64,000 nt of DNA from Misgurnus anguillicaudatus (lineage: Eukaryota; Chordata; Actinopteri; Cypriniformes; Cobitidae): positions 21,212,001-21,276,000 of the forward strand of contig NC_073340.2 of NCBI RefSeq assembly GCF_027580225.2, written 5' to 3'. Within the stretch, counting starts at the first letter, position 1. Each line of letters opens with the position of its first letter. The notes under the pieces are model-generated. The model made no database searches and was not told the DNA's origin. It was given only the letters and a program-made list of their open reading frames with translations. The translations under genes were made by a program, and so were the position numbers. Below are positions 1 to 11,754 of the stretch, piece by piece.

Positions 1-2224
1 TGTTATGGGTTTCTTGAAGAGCAGATGAAGTCCACTTAAATACAGAGTTATGGGACCATATGATATAACTGCAGTTCAGTCTAACAATAGCTCTTCCTCC
101 TATTGCCATTAAATCTTTCATTCTCATTTGATCAACTTCTTCACTGTCATCATAAGGAATTAAAATGTAGTTCTGAGAAGTGGCATATTTATTTAAAAGT
201 GAAAATCTGAGTTAATTTACAGTTTGTAAGGTTTGGTTAGGGGAAATTCAAATAATCAATAGATTTAGCAAGCGCTTCACAATGATATCAGCTGAGCGAG
301 ATGTTTTCTTACTAACATTAATCTCTGTTTAATTTTCCTGCATCAGCTGTTCGAGTTGTTTTCATGTAATTTGCTCATCTGCTGCTCGTGGTGTTGGCAT
401 CCTTATGATTATTGCTATCACTCAGCAAGGACACAATGCCAGCCATTCCCAGAATGTGTCAGCCGCCACACGTACAGCCTCCCGTACCACATTTACACTT
501 AATAAGATCATCTTTCTCCCCTGCCCCTGGCTGTCCACCCTCTCCGTGCGTGGTTTGGCAATCGACGTGGCCATTATCACATGTTGCTGATGGATACGTC
601 TGCTAGTGTGAGCGCACAGCAGCTGATCCTGTTGTTGTGCCGTGAGAAATGGGAAGGGGTGTTTAATGGGCTCATGTGCACTCTTGTGGTTATTTTTCAA
701 AGCTGGGTTCAGCGATGACTCCAAGCATGACACCCCATGGGCCTAGCTAGCATGTACCAAAAACAAGAAACAAAATTCACAGGAGGACACAAATGAGAAC
801 AAACAGTTATTTCGTATCGAGTAGCGCCAGTCAGTTCTTGAGCCTTTTCATTAGAGAAAAAACGAAGGATTTTAATGTGATGCAACGAGATAGATCCGTT
901 TGCCTAGAAGTCAAGCCTCCTTGTATGGAAGCCAAATCGAATGCCAGGTTGGCAACTGCTCATAAAGGAAAAATTTTAATGGGGTCAGTGCTTGGCAGCC
1001 ATTCTCAACAGGTCTCCGTAGTCAAGGTTTTGGACTGGAAGGTTTTACAGCATGCGCCAAAATTAACACCTCCTCCTGAGTCTCCCTGGCCCTCTTGCCA
1101 CTAAAGGGATTGAATGACTCCCGCCTGGAGATCCAGTGACATGTCATGTCTGTTTAACCAGATTACCAGTAGCAGTGTAATGCATTTTAACTGCACAAAC
1201 ACACATTCAATATTTATTCACATTATTATTATTAAGAAAGGACATCACTGTCCCCAATCTAAAAATCTAAATGATTGTTGATAACCTGTCAGATGACGGT
1301 CTGATGCGGCTGGGTCATAAAACCCAAAGTAATCCCTTTTCAGTTATGGTAGCTCATTTTTCTGTCTAGAAAAAGCACACTGGATACAAGCAACATGCGC
1401 TATTTCTGCCCACCTTCTTGCAAAGGCCAGGAAGGGGGTGGTGAGAGAGAAAGAGAGATCGAGGGTGGGAAGTGGAAGTTGCTGAAAATAGTGGAAAGCA
1501 ATTAGAATATCACATAGTTCAACCCCAGGGGGAAAAAGCGGTGAGTTTTTCTTTTTTTCCTTTTTTAAACAAAAGCGCTGTGTTCTCAGATGAGCACATG
1601 GAGCCGACGAGAAACTGAGAGGCAGAGAAATAAAAGAGACAGAGGTTTAAAAGGGGGAAGGGAGATGCAATATTAGAGCAACGTAACTCATGAGGATCTG
1701 AAGCTACTGTAGAAGGAGTGCTTCATGTCTGGCACGATGCCACCGAGATCTCTTTTCAGAAAGTAAAAGACCAGGATTATGTCACTCTGTATAATTGTAT
1801 GGGTGAAACCAAGAGTGCTGAAAACAGCTTGGAGATATATTATTATATAGCCAAGATATATACATATACATATATATACATATATACATAAATATATTGA
1901 ATAAATAAATATCATAAATGGAAGAGAGGAGGTTATATGTGATATACTGTGGTTTAGTTGGGTTGCGGTTTGTCTTTGTAATCACCTTTACGAGACAACA
2001 CAAGGTCTAGAACAACAGTACTGTGCTAAAAACCTGTGCTACATTTGTCTAATACTCATGTGCTTTTGACTGCTGAGGGGAATGAATAAAAATGTCACCT
2101 GAATGTCATGAAATTGTCCTAAACCATACTTTAAACTGTCTGCTGAAGTGGAACCAGAATGGTCATGTATATTGTGCAACATGATGTCACGGAAAGTCGT
2201 GTTATGCCGATAGCACTTTTTCAT
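1..2224. other. Intergenic DNA, no gene recognised
   Basis: No open frame here resembles a known protein and none has a convincing splice context. The longest frames (about 100 codons near 422-733 and 793-1104) have no recognisable motif. An AT-rich stretch at about 1850-1915 is a degenerate TA/CATA microsatellite. The rest is ordinary AT-rich sequence; distal regulatory elements cannot be excluded by eye. Confidence 0.6.
1850..1915. repeat. Degenerate TA/CATA microsatellite
   Basis: Runs of ATATACATATACATATATA followed by AATAAATAAAT make a simple AT-rich repeat with interruptions. No other function is visible. Confidence 0.7.
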
Positions 2225-2667
2225 GTTGATACCACAATCTTGAGTATCTGTCGATACCAATACCATCTCTATCACCCTTTTAATCAATTTAGCTGCAAAT
2301 AAAACAATTGTTAGTCGTACAAAAAGCTTAAACGAAGCTATAGAACTGTGCAACAAATGACTGTGCAAATTCAAACTCAATGAAACATTGTGCAATACTG
2401 CTGCTTCATTATATTAAATGTTTCAAACAGGCTCTAGTAGCAACATTTTTTGTTAGTCTGCACAAAAATTAAAAATGAAATTTAAATTACAACTTTGTGG
2501 AAATTCATGTTGCTCAGCTATTTGCGCTTCACCACAAGTTGCCATGACAAGGTCCGTGTTAGTATTGGATCGGATTGTACTCCCAGACTTCTACAATATT
2601 CAATCCGGCCATTTTTCGACAACATCGGACTAATATCGATACCGAACATAGTATCGGCCCACCCCTT
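2225..2667. mobile_element. Degenerate hAT-like element end
   Basis: Both sides of this stretch carry variants of a 'cgatacc/gtatcgg' sequence: GAGTATCTGTCGATACCAAT near 2245, and ATCGATACCGAACATAGTAT near 2636 followed by CGGCCCACCCCTT. Termini of the type AGGGGTGGGCCGATA are typical of non-autonomous hAT elements in fish. No clean target duplication was found, so the limits are approximate. Confidence 0.35.
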
Positions 2668-3722
2668 GTTATACTCACGAAAAATTTGATTAATTTATTT
2701 GTGTCTATGGCACAAAATTCAACTTTTTTGTGCCTTGGCATGAATGTCTTTTTCATGTCACTTGCACAAATTTCTATAAATAGTTTTTCATGTCCGTGGC
2801 ACGAGTTTCTTTTTCGTGTCATTTCATGCATTTTATTTTCTCATTTTCCCCCTTTTTTTGAATCATTGTCGGTTGGGGTTGGGGTTAGATTTGGGGTTTG
2901 GGTTAGGATGTAATTTGATGTATAGGTTTCTACATTTTTTTCTTCCGCATTTAAAACTATTCTTGCCTGGAGTTAGGGTTAGGGTTACAGGGTTCCCACG
3001 GGTCCTTGAAATCCTTGAAAGTTTGTGAATTTAGTTAAAAAAATTCAAGGCCCCGGAAGTGTTTGAAAATATACATACTTAGATACAGGTCATTGAAAAG
3101 TGCTTGAATCTATTTTATGCAAGTTAAGTTTTTTTGGGGAAAAAATCCATATTATTGTGTAGTGATTTTTTAAGCACAGGTGCTAAACTGTTCGCTTTAA
3201 ATTCTTATATCTTCTGTATGCGAATGTTGATTCATACCAAAATGCTTTTTTTGCAACACATAGTGTTTGACACATGAAAATGTCTCGTATGTCAGGTTAC
3301 GTATGTAACTGTTGTTCCCTGAGAAGGGAACGAGATGCTGCGTCTCCCTTGCCATACTTCCTGCGTCCTTGTAAAGCCATCTTTGGCAATATTTCAGATA
3401 GCGGTATACTCCCTGGCTTCCGCATCACCCTGTCTTTGTCGTTAAGCCTCACCGTTGGTTAAATTTGATATACACATTCAGACGCACTTACCCCTGGAGG
3501 CGTCCCCAAAGTGTCACCGTATTGAGGCAGCACGAGTTCCCTCGAAAAGGAAAACAATAAAATGACACGAAAAAGAAAGTCATGCAATGGACACGAAAAA
3601 CTATTTATAGAAATTTGTGCGAGTGACACGATAAAAGACACTGGTGCTCAATGCATGAAAAAAGCTGAATTTTGTGCCATGGACACAAATAAATTAATCA
3701 AAAATTGCATGACTATAACATG
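2668..3722. mobile_element. Long-TIR (fold-back type) element with nested repeats
   Basis: About 170 bp at the left (2668-2835) reappears as its reverse complement at the right (about 3555-3722). Landmarks are the shared 'AATTTATTTGTGTC' and 'AATTTCTATAAATAGTTTTT' blocks and their inverses. The arms are diverged and the centre is not symmetrical. The centre holds TTAGGG-like repeats (2875-2985), a second repeat starting with a 'GGGTTCCCACGGGTCCTTG' block near 2990, and a third block (about 3300-3540) that itself begins and ends with GTTCCCT-type inverted ends. It is read as a DNA transposon with long terminal inverted repeats, later hit by other elements. Superfamily not assigned. Confidence 0.6.
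2872..2987 (+). repeat. Interstitial telomere-like TTAGGG/TTGGGG repeats
   Basis: GGTTGGGGTTGGGGTTAG and a TTGGGGTTTGGGTTAGG run occur at about 2872-2909, and GGAGTTAGGGTTAGGGTTAC at about 2969-2988. They are only a few units long and degenerate, so they are either a short interstitial telomeric sequence or part of the surrounding transposon. Confidence 0.55.
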
Positions 3723-5663
3723 ACTTTCCGTGAGATCAGTCTGATATTGCCATGTTATCACATATTGGCCTTAAGATAACAATCAATGCGTACACACACG
3801 CACACTCAAAAAGTAAAAGTGAGAAATGAAAGATTAAAATAATAATGATGTAATGTTAATATGAAAAACCAGTAACAGGATTACGTTCACCAAAACAATA
3901 AATATTAACAGCACTCTTTCTATGAGCTATAGTGCTATAGTGACAACAATGGATATCAGAACAGTGGCTGGTTTCTGAGGTGCAAATATAAATTTGGGTG
4001 TTACAGATGCATGACTGTCCTCCCCCAGTAACACCTGTATTTGATTTTTTTACACAGTTCAAGAAAATGTGCAATGTGTTTTCTCTTTGTTTTAAATCTC
4101 AAAATTTTAAACAGAAAATCAAAAAGGATAAGAAATGCTTTTAGATTTTTGCACCAAGTGGATATTAAATGAAAAAAAGTAGTACAAAAATATTTTTGAT
4201 GTAGCCCTGGAACACAAAATGAGTTAAACTAAAATGTCAAAGCTGCCAAATGTTACATATTGCATTAAGATTTGAACTCAGTACCTCTACACTAAAATGT
4301 TTTAAACACATAGAAAACCAAGTAATGCCAAAACAGGTGCATGACGGCATTGTTTGTCACCTAATGCAAGAGTGATTTAAAAGTCAGTGCAAGCCAAAAA
4401 TTTGCCATTCAAAATGTCAGGTTCTAATTTAAACGCCCATTTACCTTAAGACTCCGGTGCTTGGTCGGTGCATGGTGGCATGTGCATGGCTTCAGAAGGC
4501 TTTTTTTCCTGTACGCACAATGCCAGGGTTGTTGGTTCGCGTCCACTGAACACTTCCAGCCAGATCTTGGGTGTTAGCCAATAGGACAAGGTTATAAATA
4601 CCGGTCTGCTTATTCGGTGACTTACTGCACCATTTATATTATGCTTTTAATCTATGCACATATTATCAGGTTGCTTTAGAGGCCATGGTTAACCTACTGT
4701 AAAATGCTTGTGTTAAATGACAACTACACCTAATATCCTTATAACCAGAGCAACACAGTATTAGAACAATATTCTGTACTGAGAAGTTGAGGATGTTTAT
4801 GGGAGGCAGTGGGGTGTCCATGGACCACCCGGACATGGTGGCCGACATAAATTTAGATCAAAGCAATATCACATTTATTACAAACAATATTTTCTACAAC
4901 GATCCTAAACGCAAAACGAGAGCCACGAGAATAATCTTTGTTGTTTTATGATGTGTGCTTATTTGTCATGCGCTTTCTACTGATCCCTAGATGGCTATGC
5001 ATGCAGAGATTCAGATGCCTGGCTTTTTGACATTTTGGCATAGGTAAAGATCCGGCACTTGCACAGAAAGACATTTAATGCATTCACCTATGGGAACCAA
5101 GACATGACAAAAGTGGTCAAGCACTAATCTGAATATCATCATTAGGAAAGAGAATAGCTTTCATTACTGTACAACAATAGAGATTTATTAGTATTAGTCA
5201 GGGATCTACAAAGGGTTGGAATTGAGTTTTAATGTTTCTTCACAGTGCTGTGGTCAATCTAATGCAATCATGCGCACAGTAATCCATTTAAAGTCATTCT
5301 CTGAATGCTCGGCAGGGAAGCCACTCCGTCTCCTCTCTTCGATGGCCTTGACTTCTCTAATTGATCCATAACGGCAGTGAGACAGTCCGATCGATGAGGA
5401 AACCATGTGCTGCACATGTTATTGTTCTTCTGTAATTATACTTAAATGTTAATCATGTAAGGATAACTCAATTTCAAAGATTTAATTAGGTTTCTTGGTG
5501 TGCGCATCAGAAATACAATGAAGATGGGGAAAATTGGGAATCTTTTGTTCGTGATTCCACAAGGACATCAAACATTATCCAACAACATCATCAAACAATC
5601 TTGGAGCAACCAATCAAATAATTAACCTCTCAAAATTATAATTTGTAGTTTTTAGAAACAGGG
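3723..5663. other. Intergenic DNA, no gene recognised
   Basis: No coding exon or clear repeat is recognisable. A stretch near 4440-4600 has a tRNA B-box-like GGTTCGCGTCC, but no good A box was found at the right distance, so no SINE is called. Confidence 0.55.
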
Positions 5664-5664
5664 T

Positions 5665-6262
5665 ACACTGTAAAAAAAAATCTGTTGGTTCAACCTAAAA
5701 AAGTAAGTTACCTAGTTGCCTGAAAATTTTGAGTTCATTCAACTTTAAATAATTTGTTGACTCAAAAAAGTTGTTGTGTCAACTAATAGTTTTAAAGGAA
5801 AACACCACCGTTTTCAATATTTTACTATGTTCTTACCTCACGAATTAATACATCCCCATCTTCCCTCAACGCATGCACCTTGTACAGTGCATTGTGAATG
5901 TGCCAGCATCCAGCCCAGCCCCATCCATTCCCACGGCTCCAAACAGGGATGAAATTAGAAGCCACCAAACACTTCCATGTTTTCCCTATTTAAAGACTGT
6001 TACATGAGTAGTTACACAAAGTATGGTGGCACAAAATAAAATGTTTGTTTGGAGCCATAGGAATGAATGGGGCTAGGCTAAACACAAACACATTCAGAAC
6101 GCGCTGTACAAAGATTAAAAGTGCACGCATTGAAAAAAGATAGGTATGTATTAATTCATCTAAGTTGATTTAAGAACAGTAAAATATTGAAAAATGGTCG
6201 TGTTTCCCTTTAAGTTAAATTTTAAGGCAACTTTTTAAGTCATTAAACCAAAAAGTACATTT
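5665..6262. mobile_element. ACACTGTAAAA-type element interrupted by a TTAA MITE
   Basis: The left end TACACTGTAAAAAAAAATCT is followed by TGTTGGTTCAACCTAAAAAAG. The right part (6214-6262) carries the matching inverse AT-rich blocks (TTAAGGCAACTTTTTAAGT). This is the same family as the elements at 7979-8294 and 34797-35347. A second transposon (5796-6209) sits in its middle. Confidence 0.6.
5796..6209. mobile_element. TTAA-flanked MITE (AGGAAAACACCACCG ends)
   Basis: TTAA at 5792-5795 and at 6210-6213 flank inverted termini: AGGAAAACACCACCGTTTTC at the left, and at the right the inverse of AGGGAAACACGACCATTTTT, each followed by CAATATTTTACT. The inside is partly self-complementary and non-coding. 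TTAA target duplications are characteristic of the Kolobok and piggyBac superfamilies. The purine start favours a Kolobok-like MITE (inference). Confidence 0.7.
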
Positions 6263-7260
6263 CCTAATAGCTTGTGCTCAAACAGTAATCCCTATAATCT
6301 CTGTCTGTGATCTCACAGACCTCAGAGCAGACATCCATAAAACAAGGATGACGTTAGACCAGTTCTGGGAAAGATCTGGAAATCTTTCGAAAGTGCGAGC
6401 TGTTTACAAAACAATAGGTATAATACTTGAAACTCAGTTAAGATAACATCAAAGCCGTATCAGCAATCTCTCATGCGTGTGTCTATACAATGGCTAATTT
6501 TCTTATACAATGAGTCTGCACTGATAGTTATCTGATGTCTAACATATGCTTTCAAGTAGGCTACCACTTAAACAGCCACATCCGTTAGACAAGATAGACT
6601 GTGCCACCAAGACAGGCGCATTTATCTGCCCATAACTGCATGCAGATGCATGCTAATACAATTAAGCAATCTCTGTGATCTTAGACCCAAGAAGCATATT
6701 TGACAAGGCTACACTAGAAATTCAAGAGATTCAGAGATAAACAGACAGATTTGAGCAATCACTCAGTGTCGGTATAATAAAACTGCGGTATGGCAGCACA
6801 TTTGAATTATCCATGGCCTAAAACCCCACCTGTCCTTTTTCCAGTGACTCCCCAGATGAAATGGCTCTGACAGTAATGGAGTCGGACCCATGTGCCCCGG
6901 TATCCATTTCTTCTACCAACACGGTCTCTCCTTGATGGGCCGCACCGCTCGATTGAATGACTCTTAAAACTTTGATGAGCTCGAATGGGCCGGTGCTCCA
7001 AAGACAAAGAGGGAGTGTTGTTTGTCCAACAGTGCTACTAAGGAGATGTTGGGTCAGCCATGGGACGTAGATAAAACCTGTTATTTGAAGCCAATCCAGA
7101 ATTCGTATCTCAATGAAACCAGAGGTTAATGGGAAACCGGTGGTTTATGCCAAAATGCAAGTAGATTGATTAGGCCTGTAAACAGGGTCAACCACAAATT
7201 GACCTCATACAATCCATCAAACTGCAACATTATTTAAATAAATTCATAAAAATGGAACCA
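6263..7260. other. Intergenic DNA, no gene recognised
   Basis: No exon, RNA gene or clear repeat seen. A 66-codon minus-strand open frame near 6807-7007 has no recognisable motif. Confidence 0.55.
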
Positions 7261-7985
7261 TACACTATAAAAATTCCTTTTTTTAAAGGGACACTCCACT
7301 TTTTTTGAAAACATGCTCATTTTCCAGCTCCCCTAGAGTTAAAACATTTGATTTTGACCGTTTTGGAATCCACTCAGTAAATCGCCAGATCTAGCAGTAC
7401 CATTTTTAGTATAGCTTAGCATAATTCATTGAATCTGATTAGACCATTAGCATTGCGCTAAAAAAATTACCAAAGAGTTGAGATATTTTTCCTATTTAAG
7501 ACTTGACTCTTCTGTAGTTACATCATGTACTAAGACCGCCGGAAAACCAAAAGTTGCGTTTTTCTAGGCAGATATGGTTAAGAACTATACTCTCATTTTG
7601 GCATAATAATCAAGGACTTTGCTGCTGTAACATGGCTGCAGCAGGCGCAATGATATTATGCAACGTCTGAAAATAATCCCCTGCTATTGAAAGTAACGAA
7701 GGACTATTTTCAGGCAGTGCGTTATATCACTACGCCTGCTGCAGCCATGTCACAGCAACAAATAATAATTTTTCGCCAGTCTTAGAAACACGATGTCACT
7801 ACAGAAGAGTCAAGTTTTAAATAGGAAAAATATCGAAACTCTTTGGTTATTTTTTTGCGTGATGCTAATGGTCTAATCAGATTCAATGGATTATGCTAAG
7901 CTATGCTAAAAGATCAGCTGAATGGATTCCAAAAGGGTAAATTTAAAATTAATTTAAACTTTTTGACTAGTAAAGTTTTACACTG
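7261..7985. mobile_element. TTAA MITE inside an ACACTG-type element
   Basis: TTAA at 7283-7286 precedes AGGGACACTCCACTTTTTTT. The following about 660 bp is internally self-complementary: for example ATTCATTGAATCTGATTAGA and ACCATTAGCATTGCGC near 7427-7457 recur in inverted, diverged form near 7850-7895, and ATCATGTACTAAGACCG recurs in inverse form near 7780-7795. The right terminus is decayed. Outside it, TACACTATAAAAATTCC (7261) and a TTTTACACTGTA end (about 7975-7986) look like the split halves of an ACACTGTAAAA-type element. Confidence 0.55.
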
Positions 7986-8294
7986 TATAAAAAGATTTGT
8001 TGGTTCAACTTAAAAAAGTTAGTTACCTGATTGCCTTACATTTTTAAATAAATTTAAAAAATATTAGTTATCTAAAAAAAAAGTGTAAAAATTGTTGTTT
8101 TAACTAATATGTTTAAGTTAAATTAACTCCAAAATTTTAAGCAACCAGGTAACTTACTTTTTAATGTGATAAATTATAAAAAAATACATTTGAAATTCAA
8201 CTTTATTTTTATACTTTCTAGCTACTCCTAAATTATAAATTCAAGTTGATTAAACTTAAAAATTTAAGGGCAACAAGGAATTTTTTACAGTGTA
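7979..8294. mobile_element. ACACTGTAAAA-type MITE
   Basis: Left end TACACTGTATAAAAAGATTT with GTTGGTTCAACTTAAAAAAG; right end AACAAGGAATTTTTTACAGT followed by GTA, which is its inverse. It is non-coding and AT-rich, about 316 bp. It shares the TACACTGTA terminus with the neighbouring element, so the two lie end to end. Confidence 0.65.
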
Positions 8295-9770
8295 GGTGCT
8301 AAAGCAAATGTGTATTAAAAATAAAGATTATTAATACAAGCAATTTAGATTTTTAATAGGCTGCAATCCACTTACATAAAAGTTTCAGTGGTATGAATTA
8401 CAGTAAAATACTGAGCCCTTCATAAATGTTTATGAATCTGCGTAACAAGAATATGTTTGGTGGAGCACAGTTACACAAGTTCCAAATATTAGATAACCCA
8501 TCTTGAACCCAGACAGAAATTCCTGGCAGAGGACCAATAACAGCTTCACAACAAAGCATTTTATGAAGAGACACATACTTGAAAAGCTCGATGCTTCAAA
8601 TAACACACTATATCATATGATTTGATAAACACCAAAGTCTCTTAAAATTTTGACCCTGTCTGTGATTATGAGACTTTAGACTGGGTCTGACACAAAATCA
8701 GGATCATGTTACTGTCACCACCAATCACTGTAATAAAAAGCGAGCTAAGATTATAGCTTTAGGTATAATAGCTAAGGTATTTTGCTATTCTGCTCTGATC
8801 ATATATCATCACTATTGAAACATTGTCCAATCAGCTTTAAAGACCATATAACACTAGTTAAGCCACTGCACACCCGTAACTAAGACATACAACTCATCCT
8901 CATGAGAAAGTAAGGTGGTTTGATTACGAAGAAGCAGAAATGGGGGAGGAGAATATATTAGAGTCTGACATGAATTCACAGACCGGTGCAATAAATGAAC
9001 CTCCAACATTTGGATGTGAGGTAAACAAGATAGCCTTTACATTACATACTATAGATTGCTCACATTACCACCATAACAGAACATGATCACATTCTACATC
9101 TTAAGCAATCCTCTCCCAGGGATCTTAAGGGTTCTGCTGGGATCTATGTTGTGGGATACGGCAGAATAGGATAAGTGGATTAGACATTGACACTGCCTCT
9201 GGGAGTGCTCACCTCATATGCCCTGTGTGAGAGAGACTTTTATACCGTTTGTGCTACTTTCACGCTGTTCCCCTGGAAAGCAGGCGTCTCTGCTGGAACA
9301 TATTTGTCCCGTCGAGCAGCGGCAAGAGCAAGAGTTCAATACTGTCATTGTGTAATTGACCCTACAGATGGTATTTAATTACAAGCCTCACAGAGAGTGA
9401 AAGACTGTTGACGGGTAATTGAAAAATTAGGAAACGGAAATTGTTACGCAATAAGAGGTGGGTTTCATATAAACAAAAAGCATGTGCCTTAAAACAAATC
9501 AAGCATATATTTATTTGCTTTTAAAGACATTCACCATGTCTCTTTATATTGTACTGCAAAGAAATAGAGACAAGTTCAGGCTTACTTATTCCAATCGAGT
9601 AAAAGCCCTTGTGTGTTATATGAAGGCAAAACAATACCAAACTAAAATCTTTCAAGGAACCTGATTAAAGAAAAAGTTCACCAAAATATTAAAATTCTCT
9701 CATAAACATGCATATGACAACTAGTCACAAGACATGTGAGAACCAATGAGATTAATATGGCTGTGCCGCC
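8295..9770. other. Intergenic DNA, no gene recognised
   Basis: No recognisable coding exon. A slightly GC-richer patch near 9187-9378 is open for 63 codons, but the translation shows no family signature and no splice context. Confidence 0.5.
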
Positions 9771-9774
9771 ATAT

Positions 9775-10510
9775 TTAAAGGGATCATAGCATAAAAATCT
9801 GACTTTTTCTATCAAAAGGTGAAAAAGAACAACCACTTTGTTTTGATGAATAATTCTCTGCAAGCATGTGAAAAATTGGGTCGTTTTAGATTTCGCCTGT
9901 TTAGTCTAATTACAAAAATACCGCCCCTTAATCTGCACTATCCAACCATGGCACTGCCAATTAGTAGAGAGAAAAAAACTGACAGCACATTTGAGTTTCA
10001 ATTTCAACAAACCACCATCATTGCGGTCAGTGTTTGCATTTCATCAGCTCATTTGCATTTTAAAGGACACAGCCAAAAATGACAATTTTAACATGCTATA
10101 GCATATAGTTGGAAAGCATCTTTTGCAGCGATTTTTGTGTAAGCATATCAGTAAACATCCCTGACCACTCGCTAAGTTTCACGTCTTTGTAAACGAAAGT
10201 TTAATGCATTTTAGGAAGGATTGTTCCAGTACACCTATACACCCATTGTAGAGGTGGGAGGTGAAACAACAAACACCTGAAAAATCTCGGGCCAGCCGCA
10301 AATGTCGAAATTTCAGTCTCTATTTTATCATAAACATCAAAAACAGGGCTTTAAGTGTAAAATACCGAACTCCAAATAGCATGACAAACTTTACCTGTCG
10401 AGTAGAAACTTCGCATGGCAAGCCCAACCTGTGCTTTAAGCACACGCCAGTGTGTGAAATAGTTTCCAAAAACACTCTGGTCTTCTCTCTTTCGTTAGAG
10501 GCTTTTCTCT
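9775..10510. repeat. Dispersed repeat, also present near 42.2-42.6 kb
   Basis: TTAA and AGGGATCATAGCATAAAAAT begin at 9775. About 10109-10318 is the reverse complement of about 42170-42390 with modest divergence; landmarks are GCATCTTTTGCAGCGATTTT and ACACCCATTGTAGAGGTG. By contrast, 10330-10372 (GGGCTTTAAGTGTAAAATAC) matches 42563-42585 in direct orientation. The mixed orientation implies a palindromic parent element with different parts kept at the two sites. Confidence 0.6.
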
Positions 10511-10516
10511 TCTTGT

Positions 10517-10850
10517 CATACAATTCAATTCAATTAAATTGTATTTATATAGCGCTTTTCACAATTTGGTAGTTGTATCAAAGCAGCTTTACATTAATAG
10601 AAGCAGTGAAAAGCACAGAAAATCAACAGATAGCACAACATAATACACGATAGCACAAGCAGCTAAATTTGCTGCGGCTATAAATCAACATTAAAGCAAA
10701 TGTATTAACGTATAGAAGTTAAGCCCAAGAAGGCTGCCTCCCCGGGTTGAAAAACCCCCTAGGAGAAAAAAACCCCTGACTTTTTAGCCGGGGAAGTAAA
10801 AAAAAGTCCTAGGACAGAAAAACCCTTGGGATATACACATTGAAACGGAT
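10517..10850 (-). repeat. LINE-tail-like dispersed repeat (minus)
   Basis: CAATTCAATTCAATTAAATT at 10521 runs into GTATTTATATAGCGCTTTTC. Read on the minus strand this is the GCGCTATATAAATA... TTGAATTGAATTG end that closes many fish L2/CR1-type LINEs and SINEs borrowing their tails. The part inward (CCCCCTAGGAGAAAAAAACC near 10756) is also repetitive in appearance. No reverse-transcriptase coding region is present, so it is a short tail fragment. Confidence 0.5.
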
Positions 10851-11078
10851 AAGGAGATTAATTCGTAGACACTTTTTTTCTCTTGCGACCCTCAGACATT
10901 TTAAAAAAACACGGTGAGAACGCACGCTTCAATGAATGGTTAAAACCGTAGCCCACCACACATATACACCTGAAAGTGCGCATGAGCTGCAAGGGAACCT
11001 AGGGACGAGCATGTACGACGGCCTTAAGTCAACATATCGTCAGAATGATTGACAACTGGGATGACCAATAGTCTAGAT

Positions 11079-11746
11079 CAGTGTTTCCAATCCTGGTCCT
11101 CGAGGCCCCCCTTCCAGAAAGCTTTAGATGTCTCCTTATTTAACACACCTGATTTAACTCATCAGCTTGTTAGGGAGACATGCGCTGCGTCCGAAAACTC
11201 AAGGCAGTGACTCGTTGCCTCGCTGCCTCGTGAGGAAATGACTTCAGAGGTATGAAGGCAGCTCAGAGAAAGACTTTCGGACACACTTCAAAGGCAGCGT
11301 GTTTGAAATATAAACAGAGAGCGCCTTTGTGATAACTAATCACATATTTGAAAACTACAATACTAATTTCTCGCTAGAAATGCAATTAAAAGGTGTAAAA
11401 AGTGAAAATCTACCTTTATTTTCACTAAATTGGTCGTCCAGTCACGTCCTTGGCTGCCATTTTATTTTTTCGAACTCGACTGGGCTCGACCAATCACATT
11501 CTTAATGTACGCCCACGCATAGGTATCTCAGGAGACAGGAAGTAAACCAAACATTGAATTCGGACATGCCTTGATGCCTTCCTGCCTTGGAAAGCTGCCT
11601 CAGAAGGCAGCAATTTAGAGTTTTCGGACGCAGCCATGTTTACCATCTTGGAAGGAGGCTGATAAGTTGAATCAGGTGTTTTAAATAAGGAGACATCTGG
11701 AACTTTCTGGTAGGGGGGCCTCGAGGACCAGGATTGGGAGGCACTG
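11079..11746. mobile_element. hAT-like MITE with 8-bp target duplication
   Basis: The element is flanked by GTCTAGAT at 11071-11078 and again at 11747-11754. The left terminus CAGTGTTTCCAATCCTGGTC and the CTCGAGGCCCCCCTTCCAGA that follows are mirrored at the right end as the inverse of CAGTGCCTCCCAATCCTGGT. The 8-bp duplication and CAG...CTG ends fit the hAT superfamily. No transposase frame remains. A second element occupies its middle (11184-11634). Confidence 0.8.
11184..11634. mobile_element. Nested TIR element (GCTGCGTCCGAAAACTC ends)
   Basis: The inverted ends GCTGCGTCCGAAAACTC (11184) and GAGTTTTCGGACGCAGC (to 11634) are perfect over 17 bp. The next bases (AAGGCAG..., and inversely GAAGGCAGC) keep symmetry. 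CATG occurs just outside both ends, a possible short target duplication. It interrupts the hAT MITE, so it is the younger insertion. Confidence 0.75.
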
Positions 11747-11754
11747 GTCTAGAT

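Noticed and set aside
2872..2987. A chromosome end
   Set aside because: The TTAGGG-like tract is only a few degenerate units, sits within a transposon and is followed by more than 60 kb of ordinary sequence.
4440..4620. A tRNA-derived SINE suggested by GGTTCGCGTCC at about 4536
   Set aside because: No acceptable A box at the expected distance, no A-rich tail and no target duplication.
6807..7007. Arg-rich minus-strand frame (HRPIRAHQSFKSHSIERC...)
   Set aside because: No domain, no splice context; the length is within chance for the local composition.
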